Source: Strongylocentrotus droebachiensis | Lineage: Eukaryota > Echinodermata > Echinoidea > Camarodonta > Strongylocentrotidae | DNA: 64,000 nucleotides | Direction: 5' to 3' | Assembly: GCA_035222895.1 (NCBI GenBank) | Contig: JAVYIG010007175.1 | Coordinates: 42,031 to 106,030, forward strand | Shown: one piece after another, positions 24,001-34,705 of the stretch | Layout: each line of letters begins with the position of its first letter | Position numbering within the stretch: position 1 is the first letter of the stretch | Notes under the pieces: generated by a model | Told to the model about the DNA's origin: nothing | Databases searched by the model: none | Seen by the model: only the letters and a program-made list of their open reading frames with translations | Translations under genes and position numbers: made by a program

Positions 24001-27000
24001 CTTTCATGAGCACGAATCCAGAAATTTTGTCTACGTGTATTTCACAATTTGGTCTGCAATGACCTTTATCTGCTTATGCTCAGACTGCAACGATATGGAT
24101 GTGTGATGGGTGTATCGACCGAATCTAGATACATTGTACGACCGTCCTGAGGACGAGTCAGTCTAGTTTTGGAGTTGAAGAACGAAGCTCAAATATGAAG
24201 ATCAGCCTTTGAAATCTAACCACTTTGTGTTGTGTAATCTGTTGTTGTGGAACAAAGGACCCAGGGACAACGGGTAGAGGAAACCACCCCGTAACAAATG
24301 GGGGCTCGGCCAGGTATACAAAGTGAAAAGTATGATTTTCAGGTGATTTTCGTGATCATATTAGCGCTGGCAAACTAGCATGTTGCATTACATTGCGTGC
24401 GACGAGTTTCATACACGTTACTTATGAGTGGACTGTTCGGTGTGTACTGTGTGTGTGTTGTCGGTGTCGGTTCGTTAAGATGATATCGTCGGGCACCGCT
24501 GGGGTAGCCGTTTCAGGTTCAGGCATTCGTGGTGTGAATGTGTTGTGAGAAAAACATTGTTGTCTTCTCATGTTTCTGCATGGATTTGCAGGGTTTGACT
24601 GAGGGTTATAACAGTCAGGTTGTCTAGATTTCTCGGATATTGTAGAATTCTAGGTGTTTTCAGGTTGGCTGGGGATTATAACAGCCAGGCTCTAGTTCTT
24701 TCTAGGTTATTTAGGGGGCTAGGTTTTTTGCATGATGGCTAGCGAGTTCTCGTTGGGAGAGTTTGTTAGGGATCCGTCTGCGGAGCGATTAAGCTCGTTG
24801 ACTAAAGTTGAATTGTTAGATGTAGCAGCTCATTATGAGGTTGTTGGCATTAAACGTTACTTGCTAAAGTCGGACATTTTGAATAGGATTGTCGAGTTTC
24901 TGGTGGCTGAAGAGGTATTGTCTTCAGAGGCGGCAGGTAGTATCATTGTGACTCCTCCAGGGTCTAGGTCTCGGTCTCCTGAATTAAATTCTCAGGCTAG
25001 GTCTTCAGTTTCTGATGAAGTGAGGATTAAGGAGTTGGAATTAGAGAGGGCGAGAGTAGAGTTGGAGAGGGAGAAACTTGTTGCCGTAAACAGAAAAGAG
25101 AGCAGAAATGCTGATAGGCATTTTGACGTTGCGAGGCATGTCAGAATGGTCCCTTCATTCGAGGAGGAAGGGGTGGAAAAGTATTTTCCACACTTTGAGA
25201 AATTAGCTCAAAGCATGGGGTGGCCTAGGGAAATGTGGGCTCACCTGATTCAGAGTAAGTTTAGCGGTAAGGCTAGGGATGCCTACTTAGCAATGTCGAT
25301 GGCCGACGTGTCGGATTACGATAAAGTAAAATCGAGCGTGCTAAAAGCTTACGAACTTGTACCCGAAGCGTACAGGCAGCGATTTCGCAGAGCGCGAAAG
25401 GAAGAATCGCAAACTCATATGGAGTTTTCAAGACAAAAAGAACAATTGTTTGACAGATGGAGCTCATCTCTCCATGTAGATCATGATTATGATAAATTGC
25501 GTGAAATTCTTCTACTTGAGGAATTCAAGCGCAGCGTGCGACTGGATGTTCGTATACATCTCGAGGAGCAGCGCGTCGATTCGCTGGATGAGGCAGCAAG
25601 AATCGCGGATGATTACGTGCTCACGCACAAAATCTCAAACAAAGTGAATGTAGAACCTAAGAAAAATGGAAACTGGAGCAAAAGCCAGAAAACTAGTTCA
25701 TCACAAGAAAAGGATGAAATAAAACCGCAGTCCCAGCAAGGACAGGTAACAGAGGAAAGAATGTGCTATGCTTGCAAACAGTATGGGCACATAAAGTCAA
25801 AGTGTCCTTCACTTCAGGCTAAGAAACAGGAATCTAGTGCACATCCTAATGCATTTGTGCAAACCGTGTCAAGCTCACAAAGTAGAATTGTACCAGTAAA
25901 CATGGAAAAAATTCGGAAAGAGTATGAACCGTTTGTGTCTGTAGGATATGTGTCTATACCAGAGAGTGATGTAGCAAGAAAAGTGAAAGTGTTGCGGGAT
26001 ACTGGTGCTTCTCAGTCCTTGATTTTGGAAAGTGCGTTGCCCTTTTGTGGTAGTTCTTCTGTTGGTGCTAGTGTTTTGCTCAAAGGCATTGGAGACGGCT
26101 TTGTGGAGGCACCCCTTCATGTGGTAGACTTGAAGTCAGACCTTGTTTCTGGTATGGTGAAGATGGCAGTTAGACCATCACTTCCTGTGGAAGGGGTATC
26201 GATCATATTAGGTAATGATCTCGCAGGTGATAGAGTCGTGTCATGTCCAGTAGTAAGTTCAAGTCCTTGTGAAAGTTTTGAGACAGATGAGTTGGTTGCA
26301 GAATTTCCCGTAGTGTTCCCAGCATGTGCTGTAACTCGTTCAATGGCTAAGAAAGTTGAGTCAGAGACGAAGTCTAATGATATAGATGTTGACTTAGGAG
26401 ATTCTTTCTTTTGTCGTTTGGTTGAAGATGAGTCTGATTCCAATGTGGATGAGAGTGCAAGAAAGGATCATAGTGTAGGAAATAGTGAAAAATCTGAACC
26501 ACTATCTGTGAACAAGAGTGAGTTGCTAAAGGAGCAACAGACAGATCCTCATCTGAGTTCTTTGAATGAGAGAGCTTTTTCTGAGGAGGAGGCATTGACT
26601 GTGCCTGTTTGTCATTACAAGAAAGCAGGTGTGCTAATGAGAAAGTGGAGGCCAGCAGATGTCCCTGCAGATGAGGTGTGGAAAGAAGTCCACCAAATTG
26701 TAGTCCCTTCTACATGTACATACAGGCAGGACATAATTAGCCTTGCTCATGAAGCTCCACTTGCAGGTCACTTAGGGGTTCATAAAACCCAGGAGAAAAT
26801 TCTTTCTCATTTCTTTTGGCCAGGTGTGCAAAAAGATGTTGCAAATTTTTGCAGAAGTTGCCACGCATGTCAAGTTGTAGGTAAACCGAATCAGAAAATA
26901 CCGGCAGCACCATTGAAGCCGATACCGGCGTTCGATGAGCCATTTTCTAGGATCATAGTAGATGGTGTAGGTCCTCTGCCAAAGACAAAGGCAGGTAATG

Positions 27001-30000
27001 AATACTTATTGACGATAATGTGCGCTGCGACGACATATATCCGAAGAGATGACGAGAAGAAAGCACAACCAGTGTTAAGTGCTGTTGAATGTGACTCAAA
27101 GTGTGAAGTTGAGAAAGAAGTGTGCAAGATTGAGAGAGAGAACCCATGTGTGAAATTGAAAAATTCAGAGGTTCTAGCACACATCGATAACAAACTAACA
27201 CACTTATCTGTGAAGGAGAGGAGCGATGTAAAAGAGCTGTTAAGTGAATATCCACAGTTATTTGCTGATGTTCCCTCTCGTACTGATGCTGTTGAGCATG
27301 ATGTTGATGTGGGTGATCCAACCCCAATCAAACAGGCACCATATCGTGCAAACCCAACAAAACTGAAAAATCTTGAAAAGGAAATCGACTGCAAGAGTGC
27401 TTTCAACCAGGCAAAAGCCCTCTTATCTACCAATCCGGTACTGATGGCTCCGGATTTCAACCAGCCGTTCAGCATGATGGTGGACGCGAGCGATGTGGGT
27501 GCTGGTGCAGTTCTTACTCAAGCAGACGCTGAAGGTATCGACAGACCCATATCATTCTTCTCAAAGAAACTGTGGAAAAAGAAACATTGACTTTGATACT
27601 TGCACTTCGACATGTCGACGTGTATGTCAGTGGATCTCAACATCCAGTGAGGGTATTAACTGATCATAATCCCCTGACATTCCTCAACAGAATGAAAAAC
27701 AAGAACCAAAGACTGACGCGATGGAGTTTGCTGCTCCAAGAATACAACTTGGACATTCTACATGTGCCAGGAAAGGACAATGTTATTGCGGACGCTTTAT
27801 CTTGTGTGTGATCTTTGGACTGAAGTGAGCATCAAATTGATATATTCACATGGAAAAGTGAACAACCCTTGTGTGAACCATATTTCTTGAACAGTTGAAC
27901 ACTAACAGTTGAACACTTACAGTGAAGCATCATTCTTGAACAGTTGAACATTGGTGAATTCACTAGAATTCTATGTGAGAAAGGAAACCAGAACTTTTAA
28001 CTTTGATGGTTTCTTTAATAATCACAAAGCATTGTGAACCTAGACTGATTGGACTCATTGAAACTGTTTATTGGACTCAAAGAAAAATGCGTTTTTCTTA
28101 TGTTTGCTTTCCAGATGTCTGTAAACCAGTGTTATATGTATGTGATATGCTTATCTTATTCGTTGACGAATTTGAACATGCATCATAATATTATTGTGTT
28201 ATAACCCTTTCGGTACAAACACAAGGAGCTAGAAAGACTAGTGAGTTATCATTTTGTCTGTGCATGTATATTTATATGAAAACAGAAACAGTAAATTGAT
28301 TTATATGTTTTATCCAAGGCAGGATAAATATTGAAAAAAAGGATTTTGATGTTTTACCATATTTTGGGTTATGGATATATTAAAAGTAATCAAAAATATT
28401 CTTGAAGATATTCAATACTCAACCAACACAGATGATATGGTTTTACACTACAATGCAAAACTTCAGATTAATAGTAACATGTTTTTACAACTGACGTGAA
28501 GGCTATATTTTATTATCTTTCAGACAGGTTTAATGTTGCTGAAGTTTGCTTAGTATTATTTTTATGCAAAGAAATATGTTTAGATTCAAAATTGCAAAGA
28601 AGCATAAAGACATATTAATATTGATAGGTCATTTAAGGTGAACTTCTCTGCGATTTGAATTGTATTTGTTTTATGTTTAGTACAAACGACTTCTGATATA
28701 TGCAAAAGTGAGTGATAAAAATGATAGAGCAGGATGCTACAATAATGGTTAATGTTTTTACTTATAGCTGTTCATACTCAATTTTATTGTATGAACAGAA
28801 ACCACTAGACAACATTGTGATACCATTTGCATGCTGGTACTGTATAGTTTTACAAGCTGACTTGTTTATCAGATTTCTAAATCTACAAAGACCTCATACT
28901 TATAAATACTTTTAGGTTTTTGTATTTTTACAACAGTTGCTGAAACAACATTGAAAAAGAAATGTTTTTATAGCACTACTCCTACTTGTATAAGTGCTAA
29001 TTTATGAGGGGGAGTGTGATGGGTGTATCGACCGAATCTAGATACATTGTACGACCGTCCTGAGGACGAGTCAGTCTAGTTTTGGAGTTGAAGAACGAAG
29101 CTCAAATATGAAGATCAGCCTTTGAAATCTAACCACTTTGTGTTGTGTAATCTGTTGTTGTGGAACAAAGGACCCAGGGACAACGGGTAGAGGAAACCAC
29201 TCGTAACAGATGTATGTGTGAAACTTAAATGTTTCATATTTTATTGATATTCAGCGAGTCAGCCATTTGCCATCTAGTTAATACTATGCGTATAATTATG
29301 ATTGATTTAAAGTTAGTTAAATATAGATAGACAGCATACATTGATTAGTTTGAAGTCACTTATTTGATGATCAAATGGGAATCGTCTGATTCAATTGATT
29401 AAGATGTTTTCTTTATCTTTCCATTGTTGTTTCTTTGTTGTTGTTTCTTCTTAATTGTTATTGTTTTGTTTGCTCAATTTATTAAGTCATTAATACAATC
29501 GTTGTCCATTTTCAAGTAGTAATTTTTATAAATCTACATCAAATTGTGTTTGTATTCACACAGCTTATCGTCGAATTAACAGGCCATGCAACTGTACTTT
29601 TCCACAATACCGTGACTACAACCACAACATGAGGCATCGAAGATTCGCTAGCGGTACACAGCAGGGCAGTGGTAAGCTGACAAATTCCGTTCGATTATCA
29701 GATGGGGGATTAGCTTTGGCAAAATGTGTTTTTCTCGCTCAGAGAATTTTTGATAGAGTCCGGGAATCTTCGAAACCTAAAATAATCATCCGAATGCACC
29801 ACCAAACTAACTCCAAAGTTAACAAATTTGTTGCCGTTCTAGCTAAAACCAAATCTCAAAGACTTTCAAGAGATCAAACTTAAGGACACTTACAACATGC
29901 TATTGTAAAGCCTCAGAAAGAAGTCTTAAGCGGACTATGCAATACAAAATATATTCCATTCCGCTGTTCGTATATATATTTTAAAAGGTGACACGCAGAT

Positions 30001-32460
30001 CTTTTGGAATTACTTAAGGTTGATTTTCCTCAAAAGTCTTTATGATCGTGTAGGAATGTAATATATTGAGTAGGCCTATTATCGTTCTGGTGTCGATATG
30101 ACTTGGGAATTTCATGAGAATCTATTACAAAACAACACATATTTACCAATTATTAGACGATTACTCCACTTTTGAATAGAAAACAAACTGTGTAGCAGCT
30201 TAAAAATTGTTCCTACGTCTGTATATTTATCTTTTTTTTTAAGGAAGTAAGGCAATGCTGCTTTCATGGGCCTTTCCCAAACGAACTTTGGCTTTCAGTT
30301 CGAATGAAATCAGAGATCATTCAGGAAATCCAAACTTCACGGTCGTGATGGCATTTCCGCGTCCATTTATGTAAATCTAGAAATCACTTTTATATAATTG
30401 ATAGAAGACCATAAACTATTCTAAAAATCCCTAACGTTTGTTTATGTATCTTGTTTCTTCCTATAATCGTTAAGACAAATACATTGTAATTGATACACCC
30501 ATTCTACGTTAAAGATCAATTTTATTTCTGGTTATGCGATTATTGTGAAATCGCTTTTATATAATTGTTAAAACATCATAAACTATTCTATAAAATCCCT
30601 TACATTTGTTTATGTTTATAGTTTCTTCCTCTTGTTGAGACGAATATATTGTATTTGATACACCCATTCTACGTTAAAAATCAATTTTATTTCTGGTTAT
30701 GCGATTAATTAAAGATCAATTTTATTAATAATATTTTGTTTATTTCTTTATTATTTACAAAAGATGCCACTGGTGCTGCTGCTTTCGACAATGCAATAGA
30801 TCCTCAGGTAAGAATATTATAATTGTAAAAACAAAACGGAAAATTAGACTATTTTGGCAAAGAAAATTGCAAGATCGGAGCCATATTTTAAAAGGTCTCT
30901 ATAATAAACAGTAGATGTCTGCTCGTGAAAATTGCATATCTATATCTTATATTTATTTATGCACGGCGCATTCAATGATAAAAAGTTGTTGTGTATTTAA
31001 TTTTGTTTAAATGCTCAAATTGGACATCTTTGGAGTCAAACCGGAGTTGTTTACTAATTGCATGCATACTTTTTGAACAAAAGTTTCTCTTGGCAACTCA
31101 AAAGCTTTCCAGATTCTTATCCGACACAACAAGAACTATATTATTGTAAACTAGAGTTTACAACGTGGATTCCATCCATAGATACGTTATGATTAACAGC
31201 AGCTGAATGAAAAAGCTGGTAACCCGGAGATAGAGATGGAACTGCATAAATTTGAATACATTAATAAACATGTCTATTGTGTAAAGATGTAGAGAAAGAA
31301 AGAAATGGGGATATGGCCTGTGGTTTATGTAGTGGATGAGCTAATGTGAGGAGTATATTCGATTATTCGTAGAGAAGCGGAGCTGAAGGTGGTAAAAGTA
31401 TAATTAAAATTTGTTTTAATAATTATTTTTAATCAATTATTTTGTCTTATCACCAGATTCACAGCGACAGCGATCGTTTCTCCGCTCATCTCCGCCCTGC
31501 GGAGGGTAACACAACTCTCACTGAAGGTAATTTTCTTTTTATATATATTTCTTTCCCTGCATCTTTAACTTCTCTCTCGTCTTTTTATGAATTGACACTA
31601 TTTTAAAAAGCGATACTTGACTGATGAACTTTCTGCTTCTAAAAACGGACACTAGTACTGTTTATTGCACAGCGCCATCCCGTGGTCAATTTACCACCAG
31701 TGTGTAACCCAATACCTGAACTGAAAATACGTATTTTCAGTTAGGTCCATGGTAGAAGCAGCGAGTTACTCTTATTCATACTGTTCGTCCTTATAATTTT
31801 AAGTATTTCACCAATACACATGGACACGATTTACGTCACTTGACTAACATATAAACTCTTATCACGGGCATATAAATTGAGTTTTTATGTCCATGCTCTT
31901 ACATTCAAGAGTGTCTCTTTTCGTTTAGTATTTTAAACAATCCGTTATATCGTTACATGACGTTACAAATTGTTTAGTTATACTCAGACTGTTTTACGTC
32001 TATTGACTGGAAAACCAAAAAAAGGGAGGAAAAAAAAAACCCTTGTAAACCATTTTTTGTTTTTAGGTTGTTTTTGTTTTTTGTTCCTGTTTTGTTCCAT
32101 TGTTTTCATTATCTTTTTGTCTGTTTTGCTTGTTTTTTTTTTTTTTATTATGCATAGGAAACGGTACAGCAGGTAAGGGCATCTTAAATCTTAATTTTGC
32201 CCGTCCTTCCAAAAAGCAAAATGGTTGAAGCGTTAGGTGGAGGTTGTGGTGGAGGTTTCTTCTGAATCTTAACAAATTCATGAATAGAACTTTTTTTTTA
32301 CCCTCAGCACCCCCCCCCCTCCCCCTTGTCCATTGGTGATGGTATAATGGAGATATCTTTTGTATATATTCATCCCCCCCCCCTTGCCGACCCCCACACA
32401 GCGACTTCCCTTCGATTATGCTAGTGACAGCCTATAGGTATTTTGTTCTACCCCATCGCT

Positions 32461-32501
<41 letters not shown>

Positions 32502-34206
32502 CTCTCTCTTTCTTTCTTTCTTCCTTTTCCCTCTTCCCTATTTCTAATCTCTTTCCCTCTATCTTTCTCCATTCTTTCACTTTTGATCTTACTACTGGAA
32601 TGAAATGGACACATTTTTTATTGCTCGATTCGCTCACTCTTAAAATTTAGAAACTACAAAGTTGATAGTAGGACAAGAAAAGTTAGCATCTGTGGAAATC
32701 ACACACATACGCTCAAGATAAGAATCACGCAATACTTTGCATCTTGATTTTGCAAAAACTACCTTATTTAACCCTGAGGATCATCTTTTATTCTTTATGT
32801 TCGTCCTCCTTTCCTTCGTTTTAAATCCGAGATCAGCTTTTCATCTTTCGGAACATTTTTTCATTCTCTTGTGCATCCTCTTCTTCTTAATGTCTACCCT
32901 TGGTCAGCTTTTCACCTTTAAAGCGGGACTGCACTACTGATAGCGACTTGCGCCCTCTATATAGCCAACAATGCCTAATCGGTGACCGTTGGTCCCCCTG
33001 CATGATCCCCTCTTTCTTATGTTAATTGATAGCTGATTTGATGATATAACCACCTGCCAGTGACCATGCAGGGAGGTCTAATCCCTCCCGGCCAAACTAG
33101 TGCAGATGGGCTTTAAAAGAGAATCATCTTTCATTCTCTTCATCCTTAACCTGTCCTTCGCTTCGAAACCCAGATCAGCTTTTCACCTTTATGATCATCT
33201 TTCAGTCTCTTCCTCATGTTCACTTCTTCTCCTTTAACACCCCCAGGTAAGCTGTTCAAGTGGTCCGCCCACAAAAATCACTCCTTCGTCGAATCGGCCG
33301 GTTTCGAGCTTGTCGAAAACCAGTTCCTCTTTGTGCAGGTCGCCGGCTACTACTTCATCTACAGCCAGATCACCTTCAACGATAGCTTGACCAGGACCAT
33401 TGGTCACCAGATGGTCTCCTGGGGATGTCGGTCAAGCCAAGGGGCAACCATCCTCATGGGCACTTCCCTTACCCAGCAAACGTAAGTTTCTATTTTTACA
33501 ATTTTAAGGGGGTTGGGGCGGTGTGCGGCCCGCCAAATGATTCAAGAAAACATCAAACGATAATACGATAGCAAAGACTTATGTATATCGAACGGAGGCT
33601 TTTTCAATGGCATCGTCCATCACCTTTTGAAATGTGTGTACATTACATCATGTAATCCGAATCTTGTTTAATAATAATAATAATAGTGTGTTCTCTTATA
33701 ACGATCATGTCTGTCAGACTGGCGCTTCCGATTATTACCCTAACTTTAGCCTAGCTGCCATTACGGCGCTCTAGCATTTCATTTCATTTCAAGGAGTTAA
33801 TTCCTGTCAGGTACCCATTTACATCACCTGGGTTGAGTGTGGAAAATTTAGACCAATGTCTTGACAAAGGACATTAGTGCCGCGGCGGGACTCGGACCTT
33901 GTGATCGACAGTCCGGTGACATAATTATCCACAACATGGCTGTCATTAATGTATTGAAATATTTTTCACATCTCATTTTGATTTTACAGCCGACCAGATA
34001 CAGACCTCAGTCACACCAAGAAAGACTCGAGTTACACCGGAGGAGTCGTATATCTCGCGGCCGGAGACTACCTGGCAGTTCGGCCCGACTTCGGCCAGAC
34101 GAGTAAAATCGAGTTTGCCCGATTGGCAGAGAATACCTTCTTCGGCGCGTTCATGATAAAGAAAGATGCTAGAGGCAAATCTTTGAAGGAAAATTGTTTC
34201 ATCTAG
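20814..34206 (+). CDS. TNF-superfamily ligand, type II membrane protein (8 coding exons, 330 aa)
   Basis: Coding exons: 20814-21037, 23570-23649, 29564-29671, 30764-30807, 31457-31526, 32158-32172, 33247-33481, 33990-34206; all introns GT-AG, phases agree, sum 993 nt with TAG. Residues 1-55 are cytoplasmic, 56-74 a membrane segment, 75-101 a coiled stalk, 102-137 a basic segment with NCT sequon and RHRR furin-type site (125-128), ~158-330 the TNF homology domain. Hallmarks are SAHLRP, GYYFIYSQITF, YLAAGDYLAV and TFFGAFMI. Trimerisation and death- or immune-receptor binding follow from the family. The 15-nt sixth exon keeps phase and may be alternative (325 aa without it). A second start at residue 5 is possible. 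Intron 2 carries an LTR retrotransposon. No orthology to a vertebrate member can be assigned by eye. Confidence 0.92.
21905..22480. repeat. Poly-C/poly-G bearing repeats in TNF intron 1
   Basis: C-runs near 21948 and 22434 and a G-run near 22360, with CACGCTACGCCTCTGATCAT near 22168 matching the phrase near 18547. Probably several fragments of one dispersed family. Open frames across it are low-complexity artefacts. Confidence 0.55.
23144..23171. repeat. Poly-A run after an AT-rich foldback
   Basis: About 28 A residues, preceded by a TATATA core and complementary TTTAAAAATAAATA / TATTTATTTTTAA arms near 23096-23141. Confidence 0.8.
23331..23525. mobile_element. ~195-bp TTAA-ended repeat, copy 2
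   Basis: Very similar to 8577-8771 in the same orientation. It ends 44 bp before exon 2 of the TNF gene; copy 1 likewise ends ~40 bp before an exon. Confidence 0.85.
23781..24092. repeat. Dispersed ~300-bp repeat, copy B
   Basis: Second copy of 16178-16472. It ends about 9 bp before the LTR retrotransposon, so the element inserted at the edge of an older repeat. Confidence 0.8.
24102..24296 (+). repeat. 5' LTR
   Basis: 195 bp, TG...CA ends, nearly identical to the 3' LTR. The only difference seen is near the end (ACCACCCCGTAACA against ACCACTCGTAACA). Confidence 0.95.
24299..24316 (+). other. Primer-binding site, proline-tRNA-like
   Basis: TGGGGGCTCGGCC begins 2 nt after the LTR and resembles the tRNA-Pro primer site known from gammaretroviruses over its first part. 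The assignment is by recall of the family motif; alignment to the host tRNA-Pro 3' end would decide it. Confidence 0.6.
24732..27590 (+). pseudogene. Retrotransposon gag-pol polyprotein with integrase and RT deletions (952 aa)
   Basis: The frame opens at MMASEFSLGEFV. Residues ~100-300 hold a charged coiled segment and a SCAN-like capsid C-terminal region (YRQRFRRARKEE, ILLLEEFKRSV). A CCHC knuckle is at ~345 (CYACKQYGHIKSKC) and the protease active site DTGAS at ~423. The integrase HHCC zinc finger (~673-711, HLGVH...CRSCHAC) is followed by only the beginning of the catalytic core. The RT N-terminal part (TPIKQAPYRANP) then joins directly to the RNase H start (FSMMVDASDVGAG), so the RT palm with its YxDD is absent. 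Despite two deletions the frame stays open until just past SFFSKKL. I do not reconstruct the missing parts. Confidence 0.88.
27572..27811 (+). pseudogene. RNase H C-terminal part in a shifted frame
   Basis: EKETLTLILALRHVDVYV through LTDHNPLTFL and HVPGKDNVIADALS is the usual end of Ty3/gypsy RNase H. It lies in a different frame from the upstream polyprotein because a short segment is missing between SKKL and EKET. This is the third internal deletion. Confidence 0.85.
27812..29014 (+). other. Retrotransposon 3' noncoding region and polypurine tract
   Basis: About 1.2 kb of AT-rich sequence without a supported frame. Short direct repeats of AACAGTTGAACA occur near 27889-27950. It ends in the purine tract GAGGGGGAG (29006-29014) abutting the 3' LTR. 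Confidence 0.75.
29015..29208 (+). repeat. 3' LTR
   Basis: 194 bp, followed by the GATG target duplication at 29209-29212. Confidence 0.95.
29564..29671 (+). CDS. TNF ligand exon 3: stalk with furin-type site
   Basis: Residues 102-137, phase 1 at both ends. It holds CNCTF (N-glycosylation sequon, two cysteines) and RHRRFAS, which fits the R-X-[KR]-R furin rule and lies between membrane and TNF domain, as expected for a shed ligand such as EDA, APRIL, BAFF or TWEAK. Confidence 0.85.
32158..32172 (+). CDS. 15-nt microexon of the TNF ligand
   Basis: Bounded by a T-rich tract ending CATAG and by GTAAGG. It adds GNGTA between residues 176 and 181 without disturbing the frame. The joins 31526-32158 and 31526-33247 are both phase compatible, so skipping is possible. 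Only transcript data can settle its use. Confidence 0.5.
32461..32526. repeat. C10 + (CT)n microsatellite
   Basis: A poly-C run followed by CT repeats in TNF intron 6. Open frames here are repeat artefacts. Confidence 0.9.
32918..33116. mobile_element. ~195-bp TTAA-ended repeat, copy 3 (inverted)
   Basis: Inverted relative to 8577-8771 and 23331-23525 and more diverged. It keeps TTAAAGC at one end and GGGCTTTAA at the other and lies 130 bp before TNF exon 7. Confidence 0.8.
33247..34206 (+). CDS. TNF ligand exons 7-8: TNF homology domain
   Basis: Exons 33247-33481 and 33990-34206, residues 181-330. Strand motifs occur in family order: KWSAHKNHSFVESAGFELV, FLFVQVAGYYFIYSQITF, then GGVVYLAAGDYLAVRP and the terminal ENTFFGAFMI. 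A 15-residue polar tail KKDARGKSLKENCFI extends past the usual end. Sequons NHS and NDS are present. Confidence 0.93.
33690..33955 (-). mobile_element. SINE-like element (minus strand) in TNF intron 7
   Basis: Read on the minus strand, GTCCGAGTCCCGCCGCGGC is followed by CACTAATGTCCTTTGTCAAGACATTG and CACACTCAACCCAGGTGATGTAAATGGGTACC. The same order occurs at 47085-47240, where the tRNA-like head is clearer. Confidence 0.6.
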
Positions 34207-34460
34207 AAGAAACTTAAACATACAAGTGTTTTATTTTTATATTTACTTTCGGTTTTGGCTTATTTATATTTATTGTTCTTCTTATACACTCGACAAAGCA
34301 CTTTATACCTATTGTTCTAATTATCATGAATGCATGCAGTTATAATACATGTAAAGACTATTCACCTCTCAATAATATAAATTGTAAAAGCATTAACATG
34401 TAGTATGAAGGGGAGGCCTGCATAAGGAGAAATATTGAGAGTGTATCATATTAAAGAGAT
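34207..34460 (+). other. Probable 3' UTR of the TNF-family gene
   Basis: AT-rich sequence after the TAG at 34204-34206. The best poly(A) signal seen is ATTAAA near 34451; there is no AATAAA closer. The boundary is an estimate. Confidence 0.4.
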
Positions 34461-34705
34461 TGAAAAAGATAAAAGTCATTTTTATCGTATTATCCGAAGA
34501 AAGACGTGACAGAGCTTTTATTTAAATCCTGTAATGACTAATTAACCATATGACCGCAGCTCGCACCCGTCTGCTGGGCACATTAACATGGTCCATGACA
34601 TACAAATACGTCATTTTACAGAGGTAAAGTATAACAAATAGAGAAAAAAAAACCAAGGCCCGCCAAATTCAAGGGCAACGGGCTTGAGTTTTGACAAATG
34701 AATAC

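Larger units (their letters stand above)
24102..29208 (+). mobile_element. Gmr1-type Ty3/gypsy LTR retrotransposon, internally deleted
   Basis: LTRs 24102-24296 and 29015-29208 begin TGTGATGGG and end GTAACA; GATG flanks both sides (24098-24101, 29209-29212). A primer site starts at 24299 and a purine tract GAGGGGGAG ends at 29014. The order gag, protease, integrase, RT, RNase H is the Copia-like arrangement described for deuterostome Gmr1 elements. The integrase and RT cores are missing and RNase H is frameshifted, so it can only have moved with proteins supplied in trans, or it lost them after insertion. It lies in the TNF intron in sense orientation. Confidence 0.93.

Noticed and set aside
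26117-27475. Minus-strand frames of up to 194 codons opposite the retrotransposon polyprotein
   Set aside because: Antisense shadows of the gag-pol frame with no domain signal.
29629-29883. Separate 84-aa plus-strand protein
   Set aside because: Its first part is TNF exon 3 read through the donor at 29672; the rest is intron.
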